A stretch of 64,000 nt of DNA from CALNYZ01 sp942490945 (GTDB taxonomy: Bacteria; Pseudomonadota; Gammaproteobacteria; UBA6429; Thiohalophilaceae), in contig CALNYZ010000018.1 in the NCBI GenBank assembly GCA_942490945.1, forward strand, positions 620,001 to 684,000. Reading direction: 5' to 3'. Of this stretch, positions 36,847 to 45,805 are shown piece after piece. Below the pieces are notes generated by a model. The model saw nothing but the letters and a program-made list of their open reading frames with translations. It was not told where the DNA came from and did no database searches. The stretch's first letter is position 1. Every line of letters starts with the position of its first letter. Made by a program: the position numbers and the translations under genes.

Positions 36847-38307
36847 ATGCGTAGAACAAAAATCATAGCCACACTCGGTCCGGCGACCAATGACGCCAAG
36901 ATGCTCGACAGCATAATCGATGCAGGTGTGGATGTAGTGCGTGTTAATTTCTCACACGGCAGTTCTGAAGAACATATCGATATTGTTGAGCGACTACGAA
37001 ATCGCGCACGTGCGCATGGTCGTCAGGTTGGCGTATTGGCAGATTTACAGGGCCCGAAAATACGAATTCAGCGATTTACCGCCGGTAAAGTTGAGCTGGA
37101 AGAAGGTGCCAATTTTACGCTCGATACTGCGCATGACCCTGTCGGCGGAAACAATCAGGTTGTGGGTATGGCATATAAAAGCCTGCCTGATGATGTTAAT
37201 CGTGGCGATACACTTTTATTGGACGACGGTCGCATTGTGTTGTGGGTAGATACGGTTGAAGGTACCCGGGTTAATTGTCGTGTCGTCGTCGGTGGCGAAC
37301 TGTCGGACAGAAAAGGATTAAACCGTCAGGGCGGCGGCTTGTCTGCCAAGGCGCTGACAGACAAGGATCGTGAAGACATTATCACTGCTGTGAAAATGCA
37401 GTGTGATTATGTTGCGGTATCCTTTCCGCGTACTGCAGAAGATATTCATGAAGCGCGCGAACTGGTAGAGAAGGCTGGCGGACATGCGCACATCATTGCC
37501 AAGATTGAGCGTGCCGATGCCCTGCAAAATATTAATGAAATAATCGAGGCTTCCGATGCAATCATGATTGCTCGCGGTGATCTTGGAGTGGAAATCGGTG
37601 ATGCGGCATTACCGCCGGTTCAAAAGCGCCTGATTCGTCAGGCACGTGAGTCAAATCGCGTTGTAATAACCGCAACACAAATGATGGAATCAATGATCGA
37701 TAATGCGATCCCGACACGCGCCGAAGTATTCGACGTAGCCAATGCGGTACTGGATGGTACCGATGCGGTGATGCTGTCAGCCGAAACCGCCAGTGGGCGT
37801 TACCCGGACAAGGCCATTGCGGCGATGGATCGGATATGCCGGGAAGCGGAAAAAGAACGCGAAGTACTGCAATCAGATCACCGAATCAACAAAACCTTCA
37901 AACGCATCGATGAGGCCATTGCTATGGCGGCGATGTACACGGCAAATCACCTTGGCGTGAAGGCCATTGCCGCATTAACAGAATCGGGTTCTACCACGCT
38001 TTGGATGTCCCGGATCAGCTCGGGTATCCCGATTTACGCCTTGACGAGCTATGTCGAGACGCGTAGAAAGGTAACCCTGTATCGTGGGGTCTACCCCGTC
38101 AGCTTTGAAATGAGCTCAGGTGACCGCGCTGAAGTGAATCGAGAGGCGATAGATGAACTCCTGCGCCGTGGCGCCGTGCGTGACGGTGATTTGGTCGTTA
38201 TCACGCGTGGTGATTTGATGGGCGTACAGGGTGGCACCAATGCCATGAATATCGTTCGGGTCGGGGATTTAGACCAAACTCGGGACCCCGAAGGCAAGTT
38301 AGAGTAA
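36847..38307 (+). CDS. pyk: pyruvate kinase
   Basis: 486 aa. N-terminal RRTKIIATLGPAT, VRVNFSHGSSEEH, ADLQGPKIRI, the catalytic-site KIERADALQNINEIIEASDAIMIARGDLGVEI, and TATQMMESMIDN. The C-terminal regulatory domain is present. It makes pyruvate and ATP from phosphoenolpyruvate. Its placement between pgk and fba joins lower glycolysis to the Calvin block. No clear Shine-Dalgarno is seen close to the ATG. Confidence 0.97.
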   Translation: MRRTKIIATLGPATNDAKMLDSIIDAGVDVVRVNFSHGSSEEHIDIVERLRNRARAHGRQVGVLADLQGPKIRIQRFTAGKVELEEGANFTLDTAHDPVGGNNQVVGMAYKSLPDDVNRGDTLLLDDGRIVLWVDTVEGTRVNCRVVVGGELSDRKGLNRQGGGLSAKALTDKDREDIITAVKMQCDYVAVSFPRTAEDIHEARELVEKAGGHAHIIAKIERADALQNINEIIEASDAIMIARGDLGVEIGDAALPPVQKRLIRQARESNRVVITATQMMESMIDNAIPTRAEVFDVANAVLDGTDAVMLSAETASGRYPDKAIAAMDRICREAEKEREVLQSDHRINKTFKRIDEAIAMAAMYTANHLGVKAIAALTESGSTTLWMSRISSGIPIYALTSYVETRRKVTLYRGVYPVSFEMSSGDRAEVNREAIDELLRRGAVRDGDLVVITRGDLMGVQGGTNAMNIVRVGDLDQTRDPEGKLE

Positions 38308-38368
38308 AGATTTTTATTATATATTTCAGTAACTTACAGCAATAGATTGAACAGGAAGGAGGTCCGAA

Positions 38369-39442
38369 ATGGCCCTGATTACACTACGACAATTACTGGA
38401 CCATGCCGCTGAAAACGGCTATGGCATGCCAGCATTTAATGTTAACAACATGGAACAAGTCCATGCCATCATGCAAGCGGCGGATGAAACCGACAGCCCG
38501 GTCATTATGCAGGGTTCTGCAGGTGCACGTTCTTATGCTGGCGAACCGTTCCTGCGCCACCTTATTAGTGCCGCGCTGGAAATGTACCCACACATCCCGG
38601 TTGTTATGCATCAGGATCACGGTTCAGCACCAGGCGTATGCTTACGTTCTATCCAGTCCGGTTTCAGTTCGGTCATGATGGACGGTTCACTGATGGAAGA
38701 CATGAAAACACCGGCTTCTTTTGAATATAACGTTGAAGTTACCCGTAAAGTGGTGGAAATGGCACATGCAGGCGGCGTTTCAGTTGAAGGCGAGCTGGGT
38801 TGTCTGGGTTCACTAGAAACCGGTGAAATGGGCGAAGAAGATGGCCACGGTGCAGAAGGCAAGCTGGACATGGATATGCTGTTAACCGGCGTTGAAGAAG
38901 CCGCTGACTTTGTTGCGAAAACTGGCGTTGACGCGCTGGCAATTGCAATCGGTACCTCACACGGTGCATATAAATTCACCAAAGAACCTACTGGCGATAT
39001 TCTGCGGATTGACCGCATTAAAGACATTCATGCACGTATTCCGAATACACACCTGGTTATGCATGGTTCTTCATCTGTGCCACAAGATTGGCTGGAAATC
39101 ATCAATAATTATGGTGGTGATATGGGTCAAACCTACGGCGTACCTGTGGAAGAAATCCAGGAAGGCATCAAGCACGGCGTAGCGAAGGTTAACATTGATA
39201 CCGACCTGCGTATGGCCTCAACCGGTGCGATTCGTAAACACCTTGCAGAAAACACCAGCAATTTTGACCCACGTAAGTTCCTCAAGGAATCTACCAAGGC
39301 CATGAAAGAAATCTGTAAAGCACGCTATGAAGCCTTTGGTTGTGCCGGCAATGCCAGCAAAATCAAGGTTATCAGCCTGGATGACATGGTAAAACGCTAT
39401 GTTTCCGGTGAGCTGGATCAGAAAGTGACAAAAGCTGCATAA
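38369..39442 (+). CDS. fba: class II fructose-bisphosphate aldolase
   Basis: 357 aa. Zn ligands in VVMHQDHGSAP, EGELGCLGSLETG, AIGTSHGAYKF and LVMHGSSSVPQ; the C-terminal KVNIDTDLRMASTGAIRK is standard. Residues such as SAGARSYAGEPFLRH place it in the Calvin-cycle subtype (CbbA-like), which uses FBP and probably SBP. Strong AGGAGG precedes the ATG. A robust terminator lies directly after. Confidence 0.96.
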   Translation: MALITLRQLLDHAAENGYGMPAFNVNNMEQVHAIMQAADETDSPVIMQGSAGARSYAGEPFLRHLISAALEMYPHIPVVMHQDHGSAPGVCLRSIQSGFSSVMMDGSLMEDMKTPASFEYNVEVTRKVVEMAHAGGVSVEGELGCLGSLETGEMGEEDGHGAEGKLDMDMLLTGVEEAADFVAKTGVDALAIAIGTSHGAYKFTKEPTGDILRIDRIKDIHARIPNTHLVMHGSSSVPQDWLEIINNYGGDMGQTYGVPVEEIQEGIKHGVAKVNIDTDLRMASTGAIRKHLAENTSNFDPRKFLKESTKAMKEICKARYEAFGCAGNASKIKVISLDDMVKRYVSGELDQKVTKAA

Positions 39443-39466
39443 TTTCGGCTTTTATCATAATCAATC

Positions 39467-39497
39467 AAAGGGGTGATGCAGATCACCCCTTTTTTTT
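39467..39497 (+). terminator. intrinsic terminator after fba
   Basis: AAAGGGGTGAT-gcag-ATCACCCC followed by eight T residues: an 8-bp GC-rich stem with flanking A/T pairs and a long T-run. It ends the tkt-gap-pgk-pyk-fba block. Confidence 0.95.
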
Positions 39498-39801
39498 GTC
39501 TTTATAAAACCTGCTTCAAAATAGTAAACCTCCTGCAAGCAATCGATTGCGCAAACGCAAAAAATTAAACCCGGTCCAGACTCACTTAAATCAAGATTAG
39601 ACTTGATCAAATTATATTTGGTCAATTTTTTATGCGTAGAGTTCGAGATAGCAAGTCCTGGAACAACTCCATTATAAATAGACAAGTGACTTCGTGATCC
39701 TTGACAGGAATGATGTGGATCAAGGTTAAAGTCTGGAGGTATTAGGTCGATATTTTTATATATAGTGAATGATCCTTCCCTGAATGATTGAGGCAATGTT
39801 C
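39498..39801. promoter_or_regulatory. operator-like region upstream of the Sel1/kinase locus
   Basis: No gene. Repeated TCAAG/CTTGA half-sites form palindromes: ATCAAG-N6-CTTGAT (39590-39607), TTGATCAAAT-tat-ATTTGGTCAA (39603-39625, one mismatch), and CCTTGA-N15-TCAAGG (39699-39725). Such clustering suggests a dimeric regulator upstream of the 39802 gene. The regulator is unknown. Confidence 0.4.
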
Positions 39802-40626
39802 ATGAGTAATCGCAGAGCAAGTCGACAAGTATTGTGTCTTCGTTGGCACAGGAATGCTGATACGTTAGCAGGGCAGTACTTGTCATTGCTGGCGATGTGT
39901 TTATTGCTCACCTGCACAGGCCTGGTACAGGCAAGTAGTCACAATCAACTCACTGATGAATATGTGACTAGCATGCCGCAACTCGAGATAACAGATATAA
40001 ACAAGACGGGTCATTATCAGTCGTATGTCAAACGTCAGTTTGATTTTGCAATGCAGGCATTTGAGAACGAAGAGTTTGCACTCGCACACCGGGTATTCAG
40101 CTCGCTTGCGGAAATAGAACATGTCGATTCACAGTATTATCTGGGAATGCTCTATGACATGGGCGTTGGTGTGAAGAAGAACATGAAAATAGCAAACTAC
40201 TGGTATGGTAAAGCAGCACAAAAAGGCGATAACCGCGCGCAACATAATCTTGCTGTTGCCTATGCAAAAGGTGATGGTATTGAATCCAATATTATATTGG
40301 CGCTCAAACTGTGGTTACAATCCGCCAAACAGGGCAACACTGATTCAGCATATAACCTGGGAATTTTATATGCGGTTGGACATGAAGGTGTGGCACGAAA
40401 CCCGGTACAGGCTATCAAGTGGTGGCGTCAGGCGGCTATGGATGGAGATGGTTATGCCCAATATAATCTGGGCACGATGCTGGTAAACGGTGAAACAGGA
40501 TTGCGAAATTATTGTGAAGCAATACATTGGTGGAAGCTTTCTGTGTCTAATGGCGTGGAAGAAGCAGTTTCTGCAATTAATACGCTAAAGAAAAAATACG
40601 ATTATTCATTATGTAATGAAAAATAA
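39802..40626 (+). CDS. Sel1-repeat exported protein
   Basis: 274 aa from the ATG at 39802, with GAGG 8 bases upstream; earlier ATGs at 39784 and 39796 are worse spaced. A hydrophobic segment (YLSLLAMCLLLTCTGLVQAS) near residues 25-45 looks like a signal peptide with a long basic n-region. At least four Sel1-like repeats follow (YYLGMLYDMGVGVKKNMKIA, AQHNLAVAYAKGDGI, AYNLGILYAVGHEGVARN, AQYNLGTMLVNGETG). These act as protein-binding scaffolds, often in envelope signalling. It precedes a kinase/regulator pair. Confidence 0.78.
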   Translation: MSNRRASRQVLCLRWHRNADTLAGQYLSLLAMCLLLTCTGLVQASSHNQLTDEYVTSMPQLEITDINKTGHYQSYVKRQFDFAMQAFENEEFALAHRVFSSLAEIEHVDSQYYLGMLYDMGVGVKKNMKIANYWYGKAAQKGDNRAQHNLAVAYAKGDGIESNIILALKLWLQSAKQGNTDSAYNLGILYAVGHEGVARNPVQAIKWWRQAAMDGDGYAQYNLGTMLVNGETGLRNYCEAIHWWKLSVSNGVEEAVSAINTLKKKYDYSLCNEK

Positions 40627-40761
40627 CCAATACATATCCTCGTGCTATACGAAATTATCTTGATAGCAAGGACAAATAAATCGGACCGTTGTGTAGAGTA
40701 ATTTCAATAAATAAGAAATAAAGATATAGATTATTTATTTTTTGAAGAGAATCCTGAGTAA

Positions 40762-42666
40762 ATGCAAAAAAATAAAACCAAATCACTAATGTTTACAGGT
40801 TTTGGCGTAATGTCGCTGATTCTGATAATCATTGTCGGGTTCTGGATTCAGAGTGTCAGTTTGTCTGAAAAAAGACTTGCGGACATTATTAATGAGCAAC
40901 ACAAGTTACGTGTAATTGAAAAAATGAAAGATATTACATACCAGCGTGCGGTGTCAATTCTACGCATGTCAGCGATGAATGATGTGATAGACAGAAATGA
41001 TGAGTTTAATTATTTTACAAATTTGGCATCTGTATTTATAGAATCCAGAGATGACTTGCTAAAAAATTACTTCACCCAAACAGATTACAATGAATGGCTT
41101 GAAGTAGTTCCTTATGTGAATTCCGGCTCAGATGTTCAAACCAGGGTTGCCGTCATGCTGCTGGAAAAAAATGACGACCAGGCAAGGCAGGTGATTCTGA
41201 ATGAAGTTGTACCCAGACAGGACGAACTAAAGCATGCATTAAATGTTTTTACTGACAAGGTAAAAGCTCGTATTTCAGAGGTATCAAATAATGCTGTGAC
41301 GTATAGCACAAGGATTTATGTCGTCATTTTGATCCTTGTATTGTCGGCATTATTCATAGGCTTCACGGTTGCGCGATTTGTTGTTGAAAATGCAATGCAT
41401 TCAGAAAGAATCATCATGAATACGCGAGATAAAATCAGACGTTTATACAAGGTGTCATCCGAGACTGGTATTTCTGATGAAAAGAAGATTGAAAAAATGT
41501 TATCTATAGGCTGTGATATGTTAGGCATGGACTGCGGGATAATAAGCCAGGTAGACAAGTTTTCACAAATTATAAAGACAATCTACACGAGTTCAAATGA
41601 CCGTATGGAGATTGGCATGTCAATTCCCATTCGTGAATCATTATCCGAATTCGTGTTAAGCACATCAGAAACTTTTATTATAAATGACATAAGTAAATCA
41701 GAGTTCACTGAATTTTATGAACCGAAAATGAAAAATATTCAGTCCTGTATTGCGAGATCACTGATTATAAAAGGCAAGAAGTTTGGTGCTCTGAGTTTTA
41801 CCAGCGAGAGCAAACGTGACAAGGGCTTTAGCAGTGAAGACATTGATCTGGTTAATCTTATGGCAAGTTGGGTAGTTTTTTCAATTGAGCGCGACATGGA
41901 TCACGCAGAGCTCACCAGTATTAAAGATGCAGCTGAGAAAGCCAACAAAGCAAAATCTGAATTTCTGGGAAATATGTCCCATGAACTCCGCACTCCCATG
42001 CATGCGATACTGAGTTACGCGGGATTCGGCGTCAGGAAGTTCGACACCTCATCAGACGTAAAAAAGAAAAGTTATTTTGAAAAAATTCATAAAAGCGCCG
42101 AAGGTCTGCTTTATTTGTTAAATAATATACTGGATCTGGCCAAACTGGAATCTGGCAAGATGCAATTTGAATTTATGGAACGGGATATTGACGAAATTAC
42201 AAGGGAAATAATTGATGAGCTTAATGGACTATGCGCTGAAAAAAATATAAAAATCGAAGTCAGTAAAGCAGAAAATATCAAAAATGTTGAAGTTGATGTG
42301 GATAAAATCAGACAGGTGTTACGAAACATTATCAGTAATTCAATAAAATACTCGCCACATGATTCTCGAGTAAAAATCAGAATTGATGAATTAAATGACG
42401 CGATTAGTTATTCCATTTCTGACGAGGGGCCAGGGATACCTGAAACAGAAATTAAGAGTATATTTAACAAATTTATACAATCAAGTACGACAAACAATGG
42501 CGCAGGCGGTACCGGACTCGGCCTGTCCATTTGCAAGGAAATTGTAACTGCGCATGGTGGGAAAATATGGGCAGAAAATAATAAAAAATGTGGATCGGTT
42601 TTTATATTTACACTGCCTGTTCAGAACAAGCAGTCCGGATTAACTGAAATTCAAAAATTTGCCTGA
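40762..42666 (+). CDS. membrane sensor histidine kinase with GAF domain
   Basis: 634 aa. Membrane segments lie at about 9-30 and 187-207, with a periplasmic helical loop of about 155 residues. A GAF-like domain spans about 230-380. HisKA has the phospho-acceptor His at about 407 (GNMSHELRTPMHAILSYAGFG), and the HATPase has N (RNIISNSIKYS), G1 (DEGPGIP) and G2 (GGTGLGLSI) boxes. Its ligand is unknown. The response regulator starts 10 bases after its stop, so the two form a pair. Base composition is more AT-rich than its neighbours. Confidence 0.9.
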   Translation: MQKNKTKSLMFTGFGVMSLILIIIVGFWIQSVSLSEKRLADIINEQHKLRVIEKMKDITYQRAVSILRMSAMNDVIDRNDEFNYFTNLASVFIESRDDLLKNYFTQTDYNEWLEVVPYVNSGSDVQTRVAVMLLEKNDDQARQVILNEVVPRQDELKHALNVFTDKVKARISEVSNNAVTYSTRIYVVILILVLSALFIGFTVARFVVENAMHSERIIMNTRDKIRRLYKVSSETGISDEKKIEKMLSIGCDMLGMDCGIISQVDKFSQIIKTIYTSSNDRMEIGMSIPIRESLSEFVLSTSETFIINDISKSEFTEFYEPKMKNIQSCIARSLIIKGKKFGALSFTSESKRDKGFSSEDIDLVNLMASWVVFSIERDMDHAELTSIKDAAEKANKAKSEFLGNMSHELRTPMHAILSYAGFGVRKFDTSSDVKKKSYFEKIHKSAEGLLYLLNNILDLAKLESGKMQFEFMERDIDEITREIIDELNGLCAEKNIKIEVSKAENIKNVEVDVDKIRQVLRNIISNSIKYSPHDSRVKIRIDELNDAISYSISDEGPGIPETEIKSIFNKFIQSSTTNNGAGGTGLGLSICKEIVTAHGGKIWAENNKKCGSVFIFTLPVQNKQSGLTEIQKFA

Positions 42667-42676
42667 TGGGATTAGC

Positions 42677-43039
42677 ATGAGAAAAAAAATCTTAATCGTA
42701 GAAGATAACCCGGTTAATATTGACATCTTTGAAGAAATTCTGGAAGAAAACTTCGAGCTATGCACGGCAATGAGTGGCGAAGAAGCACTTGCTGTAATAG
42801 GTGATTATAATCCGGATCTGATTTTACTGGACATCATGATGCCCGGGATTGACGGATATGAAGTCTGCAGGAAGATAAGAAAGCAGCCAGTATTCAAATC
42901 CACCGCAATCATAATGGTGTCGGCCAGGGCGATGGATTCAGAACGTGCCAAGGGCATAGCCGCAGGTGCCAATGGCTATGTAACCAAGCCATTTGATGAA
43001 CAAGAACTCCTGGAAAAGGTTAATCAATTTTTCAACTGA
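42677..43039 (+). CDS. single-domain response regulator
   Basis: 120 aa from the ATG at 42677; the TTG start further upstream overlaps the kinase and is less likely. Receiver motifs: KKILIVEDNPVNIDIFEE, LILLDIMMPGIDGYEVCRK with Asp near 53, VSARAMDSERAKG, and Lys in YVTKPFDEQELL. There is no output domain, so it probably signals by protein contact. It is the cognate partner of the kinase just upstream. Confidence 0.92.
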   Translation: MRKKILIVEDNPVNIDIFEEILEENFELCTAMSGEEALAVIGDYNPDLILLDIMMPGIDGYEVCRKIRKQPVFKSTAIIMVSARAMDSERAKGIAAGANGYVTKPFDEQELLEKVNQFFN

Positions 43040-43421
43040 GCGGTATAATCTTTGCACTATCAGGCGAGTGTGGTAGCTGTCTCGTCAATTCCAAATCAAC
43101 CTGTTCGAGTAAGGTGTCAATGATCAACATGGCATGGGCGTGGTATGTATAGAGTTTACACGAAACAGGCTCATGCAGATTTACGCGATTGGCTGTGTTG
43201 AATTCGGTCCATGCCAGTATGGGTATATTGTTCAGACTAATATCCCGGCAAATCCAGGTTTCACTGTCGAGAATGACCTCAAGATTACGTAAACCGTGAA
43301 TATCAAACACCAGAGACTTATCAATCCAGAGCAAGCCCAGTTTAACCTTGTTGTATAACGGTGCTGGCAAGCTCACTTCTTCGGTGCTATAGCGCGGTAA
43401 CTTATCAAGCATTGATTTCAT
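43032..43421 (-). CDS. conserved hypothetical protein
   Basis: 129 aa, not recognised. Soluble, mixed alpha/beta, with no signal peptide or membrane segment (LYNKVKLGLLWIDKSLVFDI, WICRDISLNNIPILAWTE). The 3' end overlaps the response regulator's 3' end by 8 bases on the opposite strand. Codon use looks normal. It may be an unrelated convergent gene. Confidence 0.55.
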   Translation of the reverse strand: MKSMLDKLPRYSTEEVSLPAPLYNKVKLGLLWIDKSLVFDIHGLRNLEVILDSETWICRDISLNNIPILAWTEFNTANRVNLHEPVSCKLYTYHAHAMLIIDTLLEQVDLELTRQLPHSPDSAKIIPLS

Positions 43422-43530
43422 ATTCGGGATACCAAATTCACCAGGCTATTTTGAGTATAGTAACAAATAAAAAAACTGTGTAGTATTAATGACGCATTTC
43501 TTACGTACAAACACTGATTAGCGATCTGAT

Positions 43531-44223
43531 ATGCACCTACTTTGGCTACAACATGTCCCGTTTGAAGACCTCGGCTATATTGCGGCGTGGCTAGATAGTA
43601 GACAAATATCCTGCTCTGTTACCAAACTCTATGAAAATTCCGCACTGCCAGAGCTATCCAGCATTGATGGTTTGATCATTATGGGCGGACCCATGGGTGT
43701 GTATGATGAAGCGCAATATCCCTGGTTGGTAAATGAAAAACGTTTTATTCGAGAATGCATCGACGCTGGTAAACCGGTACTGGGTATATGTCTTGGTGCA
43801 CAATTGATCGCTACGGTGCTGGGAGCAAAGGTTGCGCCCAATCCGCACAAGGAGATTGGCTGGTTTGGTATATCAAAAGTAGTTAAAAATAACACGCATC
43901 CTTTGGCCCAATTTCTGCCGGATAATGAAACGGTATTTCACTGGCATGGTGATCAGTTTGAAATACCGGATAACTGTATCAGGTTGTATGAATCGGTCGC
44001 CTGCGCTAACCAGGCGTTTGTGTACAATGAAAACGTGCTGGCATTGCAATTTCATATGGAAACGCTACCGGAAAATGCTGACTCACTATTGCAGCATTGC
44101 GCAGACGAGTTGGTGCTAGCTGAATACATACAATCGGCAGAGGCCATACGCAAAAATATGCATCTGCACAAAACCATGAATTCAACACTGGAGACTGTAC
44201 TTGATTTTATTTTTAGTGTTTGA
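43531..44223 (+). CDS. class I glutamine amidotransferase-like protein
   Basis: 230 aa. GATase fold with MGGPMGVYDEAQYPWL, nucleophile Cys in PVLGICLGAQLIATVLG (about 88), FHWHGDQFEIP, and the His-Glu pair in ALQFHMETLPE. This is the stand-alone GuaA-N-like family. Glutamine hydrolysis or a related transfer is likely; the substrate is unknown. It leads a short run with the DUF5062 gene. Confidence 0.85.
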   Translation: MHLLWLQHVPFEDLGYIAAWLDSRQISCSVTKLYENSALPELSSIDGLIIMGGPMGVYDEAQYPWLVNEKRFIRECIDAGKPVLGICLGAQLIATVLGAKVAPNPHKEIGWFGISKVVKNNTHPLAQFLPDNETVFHWHGDQFEIPDNCIRLYESVACANQAFVYNENVLALQFHMETLPENADSLLQHCADELVLAEYIQSAEAIRKNMHLHKTMNSTLETVLDFIFSV

Positions 44224-44244
44224 TCTTAACGAGGTTAACGCAAC

Positions 44245-44505
44245 ATGAAAAAACTCAAGCATGAAGCAGAACTGGTGAAGCTCGCCATCAGTGTTGGTAT
44301 GAAATATGGCGAAAATCGCAAGGCCGTACAGTTTGAGGAAACCGACTCGCAAAGCGAAAAGATATTGTACCTGTACCGGTTACTGGTGCATGACAAACTC
44401 ATCCAACCCGTTCCCGAAGACCAGGTATCGCAACAAACCATGCGACATAAACTCGCCTTGTGGATTTCCAAACAGTTACCGAAAGGGCATGAGTTGTTGA
44501 AGTGA
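44245..44505 (+). CDS. DUF5062-like small protein
   Basis: 86 aa, highly charged and helical (MKKLKHEAELVKLAISVGMKYGE, LYLYRLLVHDKLIQPVPEDQ, MRHKLALWISKQLPKGHELLK). It resembles, from memory, the gammaproteobacterial DUF5062 family. Function unknown. It is 21 bases after the amidotransferase; the next frame overlaps its stop. Confidence 0.65.
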   Translation: MKKLKHEAELVKLAISVGMKYGENRKAVQFEETDSQSEKILYLYRLLVHDKLIQPVPEDQVSQQTMRHKLALWISKQLPKGHELLK

Positions 44506-44849
44506 ATGCACGCACAACACCTATCGGGATTGGAGAATACAGACCAATAGCATACAGGGAAATTCAAAATGAGTTAATTGCAGAAAAATTAAATACCCAT
44601 GAATATTATTTAATAAACATTAAAGATATAACAAAAAAAGAAAAAATAAATATTAGCCAGCCGGCAACGATTTATAAGTACATTGAATCGCTTGACCTGC
44701 TTGTATATAGCGTAAATAGATTTGAGGACGGCAAGGGAGAAGTGAGTGATTTATTTTTATTTAGCTTCGCTTCCAATACATCGATGTTAATTAAAAAAAT
44801 CGCACCATTTATGTCTGCAAATATGCTTTGGTTGAAAGACATCAAATAA
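44502..44849 (+). CDS. hypothetical protein
   Basis: 115 aa from a GTG that overlaps the previous stop codon (GTGA). No family recognised; Lys/Ile-rich (YYLINIKDITKKEKINISQP) with no membrane segment. The AT-rich composition differs from both neighbours, and the frame lies just before the RAYT element. The coupled start argues for translation, but confidence is limited. Confidence 0.4.
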   Translation: MNARTTPIGIGEYRPIAYREIQNELIAEKLNTHEYYLINIKDITKKEKINISQPATIYKYIESLDLLVYSVNRFEDGKGEVSDLFLFSFASNTSMLIKKIAPFMSANMLWLKDIK

Positions 44850-44887
44850 TTTCAAGATAGTTGAGATAGTTGGAGTCAGAGAGTAAG

Positions 44888-44923
44888 CTGGGGTCAGAGC
44901 CAAACGACAGCTACTGACCCCAG
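44888..44923. repeat. REP-like palindrome, copy 1
   Basis: CTGGGGTCAG ... CTGACCCCAG, a 10-bp stem with inner AGC/GCT, 47 bases before the RAYT gene. Core GGGGTCAGAGCCAAACGACx is shared with two downstream copies. Confidence 0.85.
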
Positions 44924-44969
44924 TTCCAGTTAACACAGTTACACGACAATTTTTTCAAGGACGAAGAAA

Positions 44970-45650
44970 ATGGCGCGCTTACCACGATTATGCCCACCGG
45001 GTATTCCACAGCATGTTATTCAACGCGGTAATAACCGACAGGCGTGTTTTGCGGCAGATGAAGATTTCGCCGCGTATGCGCATTGGTTAGACGAGTACGC
45101 GCGTAAATATCAGGTGGCGATTCATGCCTGGGTGTTTATGACGAATCATGTGCATTTGCTTGCGACACCACATGTTGAAAACGGTATTTCAAAATTAATG
45201 CAGTCACTGGGTCGGCACTATGTGCAGTATTTTAATTATATGTATCGGCGCACGGGCACACTGTGGGAAGGCCGGTTCAAGTCGTGCGTGGTTGATGCAG
45301 AGAATTATTTGTTGTTGTGCCAACGCTATATCGAACTTAATCCGGTACGGGCTTGCATGGTTGATTCGCCTGCGCAATACAAGTGGTCGAGTTATGCGGC
45401 GAATGGAATGGGGCAACCGCGACAACTTTGGACACCCCATGCAATTTATCAGCAACTTGGGACGACGCATGATGAACGTGCAGAGGCATATCGCATGATG
45501 TTTCGTGATCAGATTGATCCGGCGTTACTTGTAAAGATTAGGCAAGCTACGCACGGTGGTTTGGTGCTTGGTAATGCACGGTTTAAAGAAGAGATTGAAC
45601 GATTGGCTGGGCGACGCATTACGGGTGTCAGAGTTACACGACAACTCTGA
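44970..45650 (+). CDS. REP-associated tyrosine transposase (RAYT)
   Basis: 226 aa Y1 HUH transposase-like. N-terminal MARLPRLCPPGIPQHVIQRG, HUH motif TNHVHLLATP near residue 60, GTLWEGRFKS, and the catalytic Tyr in CQRYIELNPVRACMV (about residue 118-128). This is the TnpA_REP family, normally single-copy and flanked by REP palindromes that it cuts. Three REP-like hairpins surround the gene. The last 24 bases carry a GTCAGAGTT/AACTCTGAC inverted repeat that spans the stop. Confidence 0.92.
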   Translation: MARLPRLCPPGIPQHVIQRGNNRQACFAADEDFAAYAHWLDEYARKYQVAIHAWVFMTNHVHLLATPHVENGISKLMQSLGRHYVQYFNYMYRRTGTLWEGRFKSCVVDAENYLLLCQRYIELNPVRACMVDSPAQYKWSSYAANGMGQPRQLWTPHAIYQQLGTTHDERAEAYRMMFRDQIDPALLVKIRQATHGGLVLGNARFKEEIERLAGRRITGVRVTRQL

Positions 45651-45651
45651 C
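45627..45651. repeat. inverted repeat across the RAYT stop codon
   Basis: GTCAGAGTT-acacgac-AACTCTGAC. The inner GTTACACGACAA occurs directly at 44938-44949 and inverted at 45766-45777 (TTGTCGTGTAAC), so this sequence bounds the element on both sides. Confidence 0.8.
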
Positions 45652-45667
45652 AGCTAAGTTTTTTGCA

Positions 45668-45699
45668 GGGGTCAGAGCCAAACGACGGCTGCTGACCCC
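45668..45699. repeat. REP-like palindrome, copy 2
   Basis: GGGGTCAG ... CTGACCCC with the same loop core as copies 1 and 3 (GAGCCAAACGACGGCTG). It lies 18 bases after the RAYT stop. Confidence 0.85.
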
Positions 45700-45727
45700 C
45701 GCGTCACTTGTGGGTAGTTGAGTTTTG

Positions 45728-45763
45728 CAGGGGTCAGAGCCAAACGACGGCTACTGACCCCTG
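45728..45763. repeat. REP-like palindrome, copy 3
   Basis: CAGGGGTCAG ... CTGACCCCTG, 10-bp stem. It is followed by TTGTCGTGTAAC, the inverse of the sequence before the RAYT gene. Confidence 0.85.
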
Positions 45764-45805
45764 AGTTGTCGTGTAACTCTGACCCCAACGATATTGGCAT
45801 TTTTC

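Noticed and set aside
44888..45763. CRISPR repeat from three GGGGTCAG copies
   Set aside because: Copies are palindromic, widely and unequally spaced, and flank a transposase; they are REP elements.
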